NCBI GenBank assembly: GCA_016219345.1 | Contig: JACRNE010000007.1 | Coordinates: 1-50,443, forward strand | Direction of reading: 5' to 3' | DNA length: 50,443 bases | Origin: Candidatus Saccharimonadota bacterium | Lineage (GTDB): Bacteria; Patescibacteriota; Saccharimonadia; Saccharimonadales; 2-12-FULL-41-12 | Part shown: positions 27,458-36,111 of the stretch, piece after piece | How positions within the stretch are numbered: the stretch's first letter is position 1 | How the letters are laid out: the number at the start of each line of letters is the position of its first letter | Position numbers and translations under genes: made by a program | The notes under the pieces: model-generated | What the model was told of the DNA's origin: nothing | Seen by the model: the letters and a program-made list of their open reading frames with translations, nothing else | Databases searched by the model: none

Positions 27458-29701
27458 ATGAACGGGTTTAATCCTGAGGCGCCTGGATTTGGTGAAATAA
27501 AAACCGGTCGTCCGCTAAGCGACCATGAGCTTGCCCAAGCTGCGGTGATTGATTTTTTCGGACCCGATAGTAGGTATCCAGGCCACAATAAGCGTATGCT
27601 CCAGATGTTAGAGGAATTTGATTTCGCGACTCCTGGCCTGTGCATGGCTACAGAGCTCCACGATATAGTGGACCACGGATTAGTCAATCCAGATGATGAA
27701 GAGACAAAGCAAAGAGCTCAAACGATAATTGCTGATCTATACGAACAAGTCTCTGACAAACACGAGTTCCTGTATGGGCTCGGTTGCGCAATAAGTACTG
27801 CAAGCTGGGAGAGTGATGTTGCGGAAGTTTATAGAACTGCAGATAGAAGTCAGTTCCCACCGATGGATGATAATAGCTGGACTCATGTCAGAGCTGCCAT
27901 AAAGAAGGATAGCTCCGTAGAAATAGACGAAGCGATTCTGAAGGCTGCTCGAGTAGTCCACCTAGACACAAGTTCTCTGCGAAAAGCCATGACCGATTAC
28001 GATGTTGAAGGACTTCTTCTAAAGTCTGTCGAGCTCCTAGCCAACCTCGAAAGCCCACCACCAAATCCTGATTCTGTGTATAGAGACTGCATTGAGATAC
28101 GTAATTGCTACGGACCAGCTCTAGAGTTATTTGGATTTAATGAGCTTGCCACCAAACTAAACGGAGAAGCGCTGAAGTACTTTTACGACGATCCTGAGGG
28201 CATCGAAAAAACCAACAGACAGATTGAGGTATCGTTGCGGCACCTAGAAGAAATACATGACAAAGTCCCTGAAGTAGTCTCAAACATCATAGAAGAGGTG
28301 GGTGAATATGAGGATATTGAAAATCTTAGGAGTAACATAATCCTCCTTGGGCCACGAGTAAAATCCGAAGGATCAATGAGAAAGAAATTTTCTACGAAAA
28401 AATACAAAGATGAAGACCAGCTTCCAGACGGCATTGGCTATAAAGTGATAATTCTGGATAATTTTCTCGATAAATCCGAAGATGAAATCGGTGAATTAAT
28501 AGAGCGCATAGGCAAAGCACTCCAGGAAAGATTATCGCCGAGTGAAAACAATAATGGTTATGGCATTTTTGCAAGTGACGATAGCAGTACCGAAAATTAC
28601 ATAAGAGATCCTAAACCTTCAGGTTATAAGGCTTTTCATTTTACACCCACATACATGGCAGGTACTAAATCTGTCCCAGTTGAGATACAAGTAGTTTCAT
28701 CGACTCAAGACATCAAACACACCTTCGACAAGGCCAGCTGGGTTCTATACAAAAACGAAGCTGAAGCTAATGAATACGTTATGAGAGATCTGCACGCCAT
28801 CGGCTCAAGAGAAGGGCAATTAAGGAATAAACCGAATAATCAAGAGCTTAGGCCGCAAACCTGGTTTGAGCTTCTAAAATTAATGCCCGAGATGGACACA
28901 CCTATTCATAAAACTTTCGAAGTAGTCGAGATAAACGGATCGAGGATTATGGTAGCTGATGGCATGGGCAAATATGCAAAGCAGCTACTGGGTGAAGCGC
29001 AGGGGCTTGGCGGAGACATAATACTTCCACCAAGTGTTATCTCAGAGAAAGATTTTATGGCAATGATAAGACTTATATCCCCAGAGTTGGCGGAGGACGA
29101 AAGCGTATTAAAAGCACTTGAATTTGTTAAAAACCAAGCTCTTAAGCCAAGAAGGGATGGCATACCAACACCTGAGGGCCATTTACTGCCCGTAGCGCTA
29201 CACGCCGCCATCATGGCCTCCTTATCATCCGTACACTGGGAGTCTAGAGATTCAATTGAATATTTGTCAGATACGGTATTAGTAGCTCTACTGCACGACA
29301 TGGCAGAAGACGTTGAAGGCGATGAAGCCAAACAACAAATGCGAGATTATATAGGTTCAGAGTGTGGTCCTAAAGTGCTCGCAGCCGTAGATGCCCTTAC
29401 CAGTCCTCAAGAAATTGAAAATGAAACTCGAAGACGAAAAGCCTACGCAAGACAATTAGCGAAAAATCCTTTAGCACTTTTAATTAAATTATCAGACCGA
29501 TCTCAGAATCATGTTTCAGACATTGTAAGATTGGCTAGAACCAATCCAGATAAAGATGAGATGGGGAAAATTAAAAAATATTATATTAAAACCATTACCT
29601 ATCTCAATGATAACTTTATGAATAGAGCGAAACAGCCCGAAGAATATGTGCAGGTATATAAAACAGTCATGCGCATGCTTCAATCGGCTTTGAATATATA
29701 G
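27458..29701 (+). CDS. RelA/SpoT-like protein with synthetase domain before the HD hydrolase domain
   Basis: I use ATG 27458; the ATG six bases upstream would lie inside the transcription start region. About residues 295-425 match the (p)ppGpp synthetase fold: RVKSEGSMRKKF (like RVKSxYSIxxK), the aspartate in LPDGIGYKVII, DPKPSGYKAFH and the Glu of VEIQVVSS. About residues 570-690 match the HD hydrolase: HLLPVALH, LLHDMAED (His613-Asp614), and IKLSDRSQN with Asp680. In usual Rel/SpoT the HD domain comes first, so the order is reversed. The first 290 residues are unknown, with an isolated LHDIVDHG. A role in alarmone synthesis or breakdown is likely. No TGS or ACT domain is seen. Confidence 0.78.
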   Translation: MNGFNPEAPGFGEIKTGRPLSDHELAQAAVIDFFGPDSRYPGHNKRMLQMLEEFDFATPGLCMATELHDIVDHGLVNPDDEETKQRAQTIIADLYEQVSDKHEFLYGLGCAISTASWESDVAEVYRTADRSQFPPMDDNSWTHVRAAIKKDSSVEIDEAILKAARVVHLDTSSLRKAMTDYDVEGLLLKSVELLANLESPPPNPDSVYRDCIEIRNCYGPALELFGFNELATKLNGEALKYFYDDPEGIEKTNRQIEVSLRHLEEIHDKVPEVVSNIIEEVGEYEDIENLRSNIILLGPRVKSEGSMRKKFSTKKYKDEDQLPDGIGYKVIILDNFLDKSEDEIGELIERIGKALQERLSPSENNNGYGIFASDDSSTENYIRDPKPSGYKAFHFTPTYMAGTKSVPVEIQVVSSTQDIKHTFDKASWVLYKNEAEANEYVMRDLHAIGSREGQLRNKPNNQELRPQTWFELLKLMPEMDTPIHKTFEVVEINGSRIMVADGMGKYAKQLLGEAQGLGGDIILPPSVISEKDFMAMIRLISPELAEDESVLKALEFVKNQALKPRRDGIPTPEGHLLPVALHAAIMASLSSVHWESRDSIEYLSDTVLVALLHDMAEDVEGDEAKQQMRDYIGSECGPKVLAAVDALTSPQEIENETRRRKAYARQLAKNPLALLIKLSDRSQNHVSDIVRLARTNPDKDEMGKIKKYYIKTITYLNDNFMNRAKQPEEYVQVYKTVMRMLQSALNI

Positions 29702-29731
29702 ATAGACTGAGTTGATATATAGTATTTGTAG

Positions 29732-30256
29732 ATGTCTGAAAAACCGACCTTATATTTGATGCTTGGTTATCCGGGTGCCGGAAAAACTACTGTGTCGGAT
29801 ATAATCCGTGACTTAACAGGAGCCGTACACCTTAATTCGGACAGATTCAGGCAGCACATGTTCTCAAAACCTTTGGAAATAACCAATGAAGAGCATGAAA
29901 ACATGTATAAACACCTGGATTACATCGCTAGGACGATTTTAGAAAGTGGTAAAAGTGTTATATATGATGCCAATTTAAACAAATATGCTCACCGGCAGGA
30001 AAAATATGATATTGCTGAAAAACTAGGAGCCAACACCAAGTTGATCTGGGTAAAGACTGACCCAGAAACTGCCAGAAAGCGCGCTACTATTGAGGCGAAC
30101 GAAAATCCGGTGAATCGACCTTTTGGCAACATGGAGGCTCAAACTTTCGAAAGACTTATCCAGGAGATAGAATCACCAAGAGAAAATGAGCAAGCGATAG
30201 AAATATCTGGGGAAGAAATCAGCCCAGAAAATGTAGCAAAGGCACTAGGTATATGA
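29732..30256 (+). CDS. P-loop kinase (AAA_33/polynucleotide kinase-like)
   Basis: A 174-aa protein with Walker A GYPGAGKTT near the N-terminus, an Asp-Arg after the second strand (NSDRFRQHMF) and a lid region with Arg residues (DPETARKRATIE). This is the zeta-toxin/polynucleotide-kinase/shikimate-kinase-like family; the phosphate acceptor is unknown. A TATAGT box ends 8 bases before the ATG. The stop overlaps the next gene by 4 bp. Confidence 0.8.
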   Translation: MSEKPTLYLMLGYPGAGKTTVSDIIRDLTGAVHLNSDRFRQHMFSKPLEITNEEHENMYKHLDYIARTILESGKSVIYDANLNKYAHRQEKYDIAEKLGANTKLIWVKTDPETARKRATIEANENPVNRPFGNMEAQTFERLIQEIESPRENEQAIEISGEEISPENVAKALGI

Positions 30257-30984
30257 AAGTATCGGTAGTAATCCCTAGCTACAACGAAGCAACCTACATC
30301 GGCAGGCTGCTAGAAGATTTATCTCAGCAAGACTTTGATAGTTTTGAAGTTATAGTTTCGGATGCTGAGTCAAAAGATAAAACCTCTGACGTGGTTAAAA
30401 ATTATTCTGACAAACTAGACATAAAATTAGTCAGCTCACCGCCTAAAGGCCCGGCTAATGGACGTAACTTAGGGGCCAAAAATGCCAAAGGTAAATGGCT
30501 ATTATTCCTAGATGCGGACGTTGAGATTGATGATCCTAAATTTATTAAAAAATTAATTGCAAAATCAGACCAAAATAATTGGCAGACAGCCAGCGCAAAG
30601 ATAGATCCAAGTCGTGGCACTCTAAAAGAACGTATAGGCATGAGAGCAAATTACCGCTACATAAAGCTCCTTGCCAGAACTAAGCATCCCGTCGCCCCGG
30701 GTTGGTGCATCCTAACTAAGCGAGAAGTTTTCGAAAAACATTTAGGCTTTAACGAAAAAATCCAGTTTGGTGAAGATTATGACTACGTTACAAGGGTCGG
30801 AGACCATGGCTATGGATTTGTAGAAGATACTTATTATTATGTTGACTTCAGACGCGCTCGTGAAGAAGGCTGGCGCCTAACCGTAAAAGCCATTCTAAAC
30901 GAAGTTTATCGCCATACTCATGGCTATAACTTAGAAAATAATCCATATAAATACGAGTTCGGGAAACACGAAAAGAGAAAATAA
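30253..30984 (+). CDS. Family 2 glycosyltransferase
   Basis: A GT-A fold enzyme of 243 aa: nucleotide-sugar strand VSVVIPSYNEATYIGRLL, EVIVSDAESKDKT, and the metal-binding LFLDADVEI. An ED motif (GEDYDYVTRVG) may supply the acceptor base. It has no membrane helix, but couples by a 4-bp overlap to the kinase before and by 1 bp to GtrA after, which suggests transfer of a sugar to a lipid carrier at the membrane. Confidence 0.88.
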   Translation: MKVSVVIPSYNEATYIGRLLEDLSQQDFDSFEVIVSDAESKDKTSDVVKNYSDKLDIKLVSSPPKGPANGRNLGAKNAKGKWLLFLDADVEIDDPKFIKKLIAKSDQNNWQTASAKIDPSRGTLKERIGMRANYRYIKLLARTKHPVAPGWCILTKREVFEKHLGFNEKIQFGEDYDYVTRVGDHGYGFVEDTYYYVDFRRAREEGWRLTVKAILNEVYRHTHGYNLENNPYKYEFGKHEKRK

Positions 30985-31394
30985 TGTGGCAAGAGTTTCT
31001 CCGTCATAAGCGGATAGTCCAATTTGTCGAATACATGATCGGTGGAGGAGTCTTCTTCTGGAGCGGAATGGCGGTTTTTGCCTTGCTGTATTCGGTAATT
31101 AAGATTGACTGGCTGATTGCTAAGCTAATCGCAGATGCCGTCGGCTGGACTTTATCCTTTTTTATCCAACGCTACTGGGCATTTAATGACCCGCGGCTAA
31201 AACATAAAACACTACAGACAGGCAAACGATACACACTCATTACAGTTGCAAATTTTGCTATTGATTATGCTATTGTTGCCACTATGAAGCACTTTGGTGT
31301 TACTCCGTACCTCGGAATGATTACGGCTTCTATCTTCTTTACTGTCTGGAATTATCTTTGGTACAGATTCTGGGTATTTGACCCTGAGAGCTAA
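30984..31394 (+). CDS. GtrA-like membrane protein
   Basis: A 136-aa protein with four hydrophobic segments (VEYMIGGGVFFWSGMAVFALLYSV, LIADAVGWTLSFFIQRYWAF, TLITVANFAIDYAIVA, MITASIFFTVWNYLWYRFWVF). Family members, related to GtrA/DPM3, flip or hold polyprenyl-linked sugars. The C-terminal YRFWVF end is typical. It overlaps the glycosyltransferase stop by one base, so both probably decorate the envelope together. Confidence 0.85.
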   Translation: MWQEFLRHKRIVQFVEYMIGGGVFFWSGMAVFALLYSVIKIDWLIAKLIADAVGWTLSFFIQRYWAFNDPRLKHKTLQTGKRYTLITVANFAIDYAIVATMKHFGVTPYLGMITASIFFTVWNYLWYRFWVFDPES

Positions 31395-31553
31395 TTAATA
31401 TCTAGCTGTTGTTAGCGAAGCTTTAGCAGCTGGTATGATTTTTTATCTGTTTTCTCGGCTTTTGGTCGTAGCCGTAGCTACGAACCGAAAACGAAAAACT
31501 TATGAAAAGTACCAGATCTGAAGCTTTTAGCCTACAGGTAGATGTTAGTTAGC
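31393..31553. repeat. Long imperfect palindrome filling the gap between two convergent genes
   Basis: The two arms, about 31393-31471 and 31476-31553, are complementary over nearly their whole length at roughly three quarters of positions with a few gaps. The centre is GGTCGTAGC against GCTACGAACC with a 4-base loop, and the outer blocks TACCAG, AAGCTT and TAGAT recur in the opposite arm. The right edge carries a 9-bp dyad (GTTAGTTAG at 31544-31552 with CTAACTAAC at 31555-31563) that overlaps the stop of the next gene. RNA from either strand would fold into one long hairpin. It may be a shared terminator or a relic miniature element; no coding potential. Confidence 0.75.
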
Positions 31554-31558
31554 TCTAA

Positions 31559-32383
31559 CTAACGAGCGTAGATCTTTTGTCTTTTATTCAGCGCGCCCTG
31601 AATCTGCTTATCTATCATCACAAAAGGTATCAGAATTGTCAGTGATGACCACACAACCGCGAAGAGAACAGTCCGTGGCAGACTGCGATGCCTTCTGAAT
31701 GTTTTTACTGCCCTAAACTGATATTTGATCTGGAACCAAACCGGCTTATGAACCGCTCTGAAAGAAGTTCTTACTTCAATATCATTTCTCAGACTAATTT
31801 TGCCGTATTTTCCTATACAAAACGCCAGGTCGTAATCCTCCCAGACATCAGAGCTTGGTACTAAATCATTCTTAATCTTTCGCCAGGCTTGTTTTCTAAA
31901 AGCACAGTTAGATCCCCACATCATGGTGTGACCAGCTAAATGATAGGCGATTATATAATACTTATTAAGGATGAATTTCCCAGTTTTTTTAAGAGTAAAG
32001 TCATATGGCTTACCACTACCAGTTACCGCCAGGATATCAGGAGAACTCAAAAAAGCCGACAGGAGATTTTCGCACCAATTTTTCGGCAAAATAGTATCGG
32101 CGTCAATCCGGCCAATAATGTCACCTTTGGCAGCTTTAAAGCCTTTGTACTGTGCAAAAGCTTGGTGCTGGCGAGATTCGTGTAGAATTTTAACAAAGGG
32201 ATATCTTTTGGCGATTCTCATGGACGAATCCGTAGAATTATTATCTACGACTATAACCTCCAACGGTTTAACAGATTGCGCAGCTATAGAATCCAGGCAG
32301 GCCGAAAGGTAGTTTTCTTCGTTGTAAACTGGTATGATTATCGAAAGCGTTAATGGTTTTTGAGAATTTTTATTTTTAACCAC
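31559..32383 (-). CDS. Family 2 glycosyltransferase with C-terminal membrane anchor
   Basis: The GT-A core has LSIIIPVYNEENYLSACLDSI, EVIVVDNNSTDSS and the metal-binding RIDADTIL; WEDYDLAFCIG holds the acidic catalytic pair. A C-terminal hydrophobic segment (TVLFAVVWSSLTILIPFVMI) with basic flanks anchors it. A -10 box TAGAAT (32392-32397) puts the transcription start near 32385, so I prefer the GTG at 32383 over the GTG at 32389. It is the convergent neighbour of the GtrA gene and divergent from the anchored glycosidase. Confidence 0.85.
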   Translation of the reverse strand: MVKNKNSQKPLTLSIIIPVYNEENYLSACLDSIAAQSVKPLEVIVVDNNSTDSSMRIAKRYPFVKILHESRQHQAFAQYKGFKAAKGDIIGRIDADTILPKNWCENLLSAFLSSPDILAVTGSGKPYDFTLKKTGKFILNKYYIIAYHLAGHTMMWGSNCAFRKQAWRKIKNDLVPSSDVWEDYDLAFCIGKYGKISLRNDIEVRTSFRAVHKPVWFQIKYQFRAVKTFRRHRSLPRTVLFAVVWSSLTILIPFVMIDKQIQGALNKRQKIYAR

Positions 32384-32390
32384 TAGCACT

Positions 32391-32397
32391 TATTCTA
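32391..32397. promoter_or_regulatory. Bidirectional -10 box between divergent genes
   Basis: TATTCTA reads TATTCT toward the plus-strand glycosidase (ATG 32403) and TAGAAT toward the minus-strand glycosyltransferase. One symmetric element could serve both directions and place both starts within a few bases of the mRNA 5' end. Confidence 0.5.
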
Positions 32398-32402
32398 GCA
32401 AA

Positions 32403-33530
32403 ATGGCTAAGCAATCACAAAATAGAAAAAAGGTAGAAAAAACGGATAATATTTTCCGCTATCTACTCCGTTGGAGCGGACTTGAGCTAACCGATAAACG
32501 TTGGTTAAGAAACACACTAATCGGATTGTTGATTTTTGTTATGGTAGGTGTCGGCGCTATGTATGGGATTGCTAAGTGGTATATGGCAAAACATGCCGAT
32601 GAACCGTTAGTTTACGGAGCGACTTTCATTCCCAAGTACGCTAAAAGCTTTGGTTTAGAGCCAAGAGAAGTACTACATGAAGTAATTGATGATTTGGGTA
32701 TAAAACGTCTTAGATTTGTTAGCTATTGGAACGAGCACGAGAGAGTACCAGGTGAATATAACTTTGACGAGCTAGACTGGCAATTTGAAGCTGCGAATCA
32801 ATCAGGCGCGAAAGTAAGCCTTGCGATCGGGTTGCGGCAACCCAGATGGCCGGAATGCCATATGCCAGGCTGGGCCGAGGAAATGCCTAAGGATGAATGG
32901 TCTAAGCATCTAAACGCCTACATAACGAAAGTTGTTGAAAGATATAAAGACAACCCAGCTCTAGAAAGCTACCAGCTGGAAAACGAATATTTCCTATCTG
33001 TTTTTGGCGATTGTCCTGACCATAGTAAGGAGCGTCTGGTAAATGAGTTCAATTTAGTTAAATCCTTGGATCCTTCCAAGCCGCTAATCGTAACAAGGAG
33101 TAACAACGCCGTACCTAGCTGGCCAATCGGCGAACCTCGCTCTGACATAAACGGTGCTTCTATCTACAAACGCGTCTGGGATGCCACTGTCACCAAAAGA
33201 TATTTCGAGTACCCTGTACCAGCCTGGTTCTACGGATTTTTAGCTGGCGGAGCAGAGCTTACAACTAATAGAAATACTTTTATCCATGAATTGCAGACAG
33301 AGGCATGGTTGCCTCCAGGAAAACGCATGAATGATCTAGCTACAATTCCAGAACAAAACAAATCACTCAGCCCCGACCAGTTAAGAAATAGAATGTTGTA
33401 CGCAGAGGCGACCGGCGCAAAAACAATTGATCTATGGGGCGTTGAGTGGTGGTATTGGCGCAAACAAGCTGCCAATGATCCAGGGCTTTGGCAAACAGCC
33501 AAAGAAGTAATAGCTGACTCAAAAAACTAA
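32403..33530 (+). CDS. Membrane-anchored clan GH-A glycoside hydrolase
   Basis: A basic N-terminus (MAKQSQNRKKVEK) is followed by one membrane helix at about residues 38-58, then an extracellular TIM barrel of about 310 residues. The acid/base is likely Glu195 in QLENEYF after Asn194, and the nucleophile Glu300 in HELQTEAW, the strand 4 and 7 pattern of clan GH-A (GH5/GH42-like). The substrate is not readable. The next gene, convergent, overlaps its end by 4 bp. With the GH10 protein at 41.6 kb it points to carbohydrate use at the cell surface. Confidence 0.78.
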   Translation: MAKQSQNRKKVEKTDNIFRYLLRWSGLELTDKRWLRNTLIGLLIFVMVGVGAMYGIAKWYMAKHADEPLVYGATFIPKYAKSFGLEPREVLHEVIDDLGIKRLRFVSYWNEHERVPGEYNFDELDWQFEAANQSGAKVSLAIGLRQPRWPECHMPGWAEEMPKDEWSKHLNAYITKVVERYKDNPALESYQLENEYFLSVFGDCPDHSKERLVNEFNLVKSLDPSKPLIVTRSNNAVPSWPIGEPRSDINGASIYKRVWDATVTKRYFEYPVPAWFYGFLAGGAELTTNRNTFIHELQTEAWLPPGKRMNDLATIPEQNKSLSPDQLRNRMLYAEATGAKTIDLWGVEWWYWRKQAANDPGLWQTAKEVIADSKN

Positions 33531-34153
33531 ACTAACGGCACACCAGGATATTTATTAGCGATTTGGCGTGTCGGCACATCAGTTTCTATCGCTACTACGT
33601 CCCTAGGAATAAGCATGACATCACGATTTGGATGACTCCCATTATGTTGTGGGATAACGCCCATAGTCACTAAAGTCTTCTTAGGCCCCTGACGCATAGC
33701 CGAGGCATTTACGCATTGATCTTTATATTCCGCTTGACCAAATAATTTATTGGGTATTATGCCGGCGTGTAACACACCATTGTAATAATATGCCACGGCC
33801 GGCAAAAATCCTTCAGTCGGCATAGGCTTTGTATCTAAATAATGCTCAATAACATGATCAAGCGCAGTCTGAGTTACTCCTAGGACAGTAGCTTTTTTAT
33901 GCGATCTCTTCAATCTACCTGCCTCGTGGTCTGAAGGCATCCAAAACCAACCACTATGCATTGAATTTCCTTCACTATTTGAAATAGGATATTCCGTAAC
34001 GAGGCCGTATTTAGCCCATTGAAAACTCTCCGAGTCAGACCCAGCCACGACCTGTCTTAAGGCACGATAAATAGGAAACCCTTCAAATCTTTGAGAAGTT
34101 TCGGCGGTTTTTATTTCTACAGGAGTAAGATCTTCTTTAAATTCAGCAAACAT
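33527..34153 (-). CDS. Hypothetical protein, 208 aa
   Basis: No family recognised. Soluble, no signal peptide, with Trp/Tyr-rich blocks (FQWAKYGLVTEYPIS, SGWFWMPSDHEAG) and a central AVAYYYNGVLHAGIIP. It starts at an ATG with a very good promoter ending 8 bases upstream and no ribosome site, so it should be made from a leaderless mRNA. It shares its upstream region with smpB on the other strand. Confidence 0.65.
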   Translation of the reverse strand: MFAEFKEDLTPVEIKTAETSQRFEGFPIYRALRQVVAGSDSESFQWAKYGLVTEYPISNSEGNSMHSGWFWMPSDHEAGRLKRSHKKATVLGVTQTALDHVIEHYLDTKPMPTEGFLPAVAYYYNGVLHAGIIPNKLFGQAEYKDQCVNASAMRQGPKKTLVTMGVIPQHNGSHPNRDVMLIPRDVVAIETDVPTRQIANKYPGVPLV

Positions 34154-34161
34154 ATCTTCTT

Positions 34162-34190
34162 ATTATAGCATATATTGTAAATATTAGCAA
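34162..34190 (-). promoter_or_regulatory. Promoter of the 208-aa hypothetical gene
   Basis: On the minus strand TTGCTA (34185-34190) and TATAAT (34162-34167) are 17 bp apart. The predicted transcription start is 34155, two bases before the ATG. Confidence 0.75.
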
Positions 34191-34215
34191 TATAGCTCAT
34201 ACTATTTAAACAGTT

Positions 34216-34655
34216 ATGGTAAAGAAGAAACCTGAGACTAAAAAAATCACGCGCTCGATGGTGAGATAGTTGCCGGAATTGCACTAAACGGACGTGAGAC
34301 AAAGTCTTTACGGCTTGGTCATGGACATTTGCGTGGAGCTTTTGTGAATGTACGAGGTGGAGAAGTATGGCTAACAAATGCAACAATCACAAGCTCACCT
34401 GGATTTACCATATCTGAATCTGAACAGACAAAAGAGCGTAAACTACTTCTTAAAAAACGTGAGATTGACGCATTAATTGAGGCAAAAAAACAGGGAAGAA
34501 CAATTGTTCCTCTAGAATTATTAACTGGGGGAAGATATATCAAGGTCAAAATAGCGGTCGGCAAAGGCAAGAAACACTATGATAAGCGAGAAACAATAAA
34601 AAAACGCGACCAAGAAAGAGCAAATGACCTTGAGCTAAAACACCGAAGAGGCTAG
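34216..34655 (+). pseudogene. smpB: SsrA-binding protein SmpB, frameshifted near the N-terminus
   Basis: The start region MVKKKPETKKIT is read from ATG 34216. From about 34251 the homology continues in another frame as ALDGEIVAGIALNGRETKSLR, NVRGGEVWLTNATI, RKLLLKKREIDALI, and the C-terminal KIAVGKGKKHYDKRETIKKRD. The family has a conserved NRKARHDY-type block between these two parts; it is missing here, about 25 or 28 nt. The result is an early stop after 17 codons. SmpB binds tmRNA to rescue stalled ribosomes and the lost block touches tmRNA. As smpB is close to universal, this may be a sequence or assembly error. A TACTAT box at 34200-34205 precedes the ATG. Confidence 0.9.
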
Positions 34656-34675
34656 AATAGTCTAGTTGGCGTTAA

Positions 34676-34750
34676 TCCCGGGTAGCTCAATGGTGGAGCA
34701 AGAAGCTGTTAACTTCGAGGTTGTCGGTTCGAATCCGACCCCGGGAGCCA
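34676..34750 (+). tRNA. tRNA-Asn (GTT), CCA encoded
   Basis: The acceptor stem TCCCGGG/CCCGGGA is perfect. The D arm is GCTC/GAGC, the anticodon loop CTGTTAA gives GTT at 34708-34710, and the T arm GTCGG-TTCGAAT-CCGAC is standard. CCA is encoded at 34748-34750. It lies 20 bp after smpB. Confidence 0.95.
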
Positions 34751-34777
34751 AATTAAGCTATTAATACAAAATTGTCT

Positions 34778-35350
34778 TCATTTTTGTTTGATGGGTTTCT
34801 TGAAGAGGATTATTCCGGTCATTATAGAGTTGGTTAAAATCATAGCTACAGAATGCAGCATAGTTGCTATGTTATAGGATTGTAACGAAAATATGGTAAG
34901 TATATGGCGCAGTACATTAGCGCTGTAAAGTATCGGGGTTTCAGATTCAGGCTTTTTCCAAGTCTTCCGAATAGTAGGCATAAATGCGACAAGGTCTATA
35001 GAAACAGCAATAATAACTGATATTGTGGGGTCTTTTGTTAAGATCCATGGAATAAGTCCTAGCAAACTTACTATTAGGAAAAAATGGTCAATCTTGGCTA
35101 TGTTCTTAAATCCATGACGCAGTGAAAATAATAAAATTGTTATTGAAAAAATTTCAGACGCAAGCGTAGGAAGTGCTCCAATACCAGCGCCCTTAACCAA
35201 CTGACCGAAAAATGTTATTCCTGTAACGATCGACCATACGAGCCAAGTGTAGGGATGTGGTGTAACCCGTTTTTTGTAAGCATCACGCAAATAGGGAATA
35301 TATCCACAAATTGCGATAATTACAGCAACAAGCGCAAATGCTTCTTTCAT
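34778..35350 (-). CDS. Polytopic membrane protein, PQ-loop-like
   Basis: A 190-aa protein with about six to seven membrane helices in two repeats. Each half starts with a Pro-Tyr or Met-Pro turn followed by Arg (GYIPYLRDAYKKR, AFMPTIRKTWKKP), like the PQ-loop repeats of small sugar or amino-acid transporters such as SemiSWEETs. The substrate is unknown and the similarity is weak. It faces tRNA-Asn and is divergent from nothing nearby; the ATG lies at a TTTTAACAGC region without an obvious ribosome site. Confidence 0.6.
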   Translation of the reverse strand: MKEAFALVAVIIAICGYIPYLRDAYKKRVTPHPYTWLVWSIVTGITFFGQLVKGAGIGALPTLASEIFSITILLFSLRHGFKNIAKIDHFFLIVSLLGLIPWILTKDPTISVIIAVSIDLVAFMPTIRKTWKKPESETPILYSANVLRHILTIFSLQSYNIATMLHSVAMILTNSIMTGIILFKKPIKQK

Positions 35351-35386
35351 GCAGCTATTTTAACAGCACCGTGCGCGACAAACTTT

Positions 35387-35929
35387 CTAATCAGTAAGAA
35401 TTTTTGCGTTCGGTATGTCTTTTTTAATTATACTGAGATCATTTTGAGAGACATTTGGATTACCGGGCAAATCGAGAATTTCAAGATTTTTCAATTTTCC
35501 AATTTCTTGAGGTAAACCAGATATATTATTGTAAGCAAAATTAGCTGTCCTCAGCTTACTAAGCTGACCAATTTCAGCTGGAATACCCGTCATTTTATTG
35601 TTAGAGGCAATTAACACTTCTAGATTAGTAAGCTTTCTTATCTCGGCTGGCAAAGCACCAGTTAAATTATTGTCACTTACATTGAAGGTTGTCACTGAAC
35701 CATCATCTAGGATGTCCTTCGGGACTTCACTCAAACCTTGGTTTGAAAGATCAATTGTTTTGCCGCTGCTTTTTGCAGCGCTGGTGGATTGTTCTTTATC
35801 GGCTTGATCAGTAGTAACATCGGCATTTGAACTATTTTGATTCTCCCGGGAAGAGTAATTCTCTTTAAACAAAAAGTAGCCGCTAACGCCTAATGCCACT
35901 ATCAGAACTACGATTACGATATTCTTCAT
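35387..35929 (-). CDS. Membrane-anchored leucine-rich repeat protein
   Basis: An N-terminal helix (MKNIVIVVLIVALGVSGYFLF) and a Ser/Asn/Asp-rich linker are followed by about five leucine-rich repeats (for example LTNLEVLIASNNKMTGIPAE, GQLSKLRTANFAYNNISGLP). Such repeats bind proteins; the domain should face outside. It is 180 aa and stands alone in its direction, 36 bp from the PQ-loop-like gene. Confidence 0.85.
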   Translation of the reverse strand: MKNIVIVVLIVALGVSGYFLFKENYSSRENQNSSNADVTTDQADKEQSTSAAKSSGKTIDLSNQGLSEVPKDILDDGSVTTFNVSDNNLTGALPAEIRKLTNLEVLIASNNKMTGIPAEIGQLSKLRTANFAYNNISGLPQEIGKLKNLEILDLPGNPNVSQNDLSIIKKDIPNAKILTD

Positions 35930-36045
35930 ATCTCTATTTTATCAGCCTGATTAGTTTGCACAAACTACAGTAGCTCCGTCTATTTTCGTAAAACAGGATG
36001 TTTTATTTGATATAATTATTTTGTTGATAAGTCCAGATAATCAAA

Positions 36046-36070
36046 TGGCGACTATCCCCTCAAAGCAAGT
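36046..36070 (-). repeat. Left copy of a 25-bp inverted repeat
   Basis: The minus strand here has TGAGGGGATAGTCGCC as its core and matches 39900-39924 on the plus strand at 24 of 25 positions. Both copies are outside genes. They stand in inverted orientation about 3.85 kb apart and bound the accessory segment with the odd tRNA, the transposase and the CHAT module. Confidence 0.75.
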
Positions 36071-36111
36071 AACTTCTTAAAGTCTTAATGGTTATTGTGG
36101 TATAATAGTAA

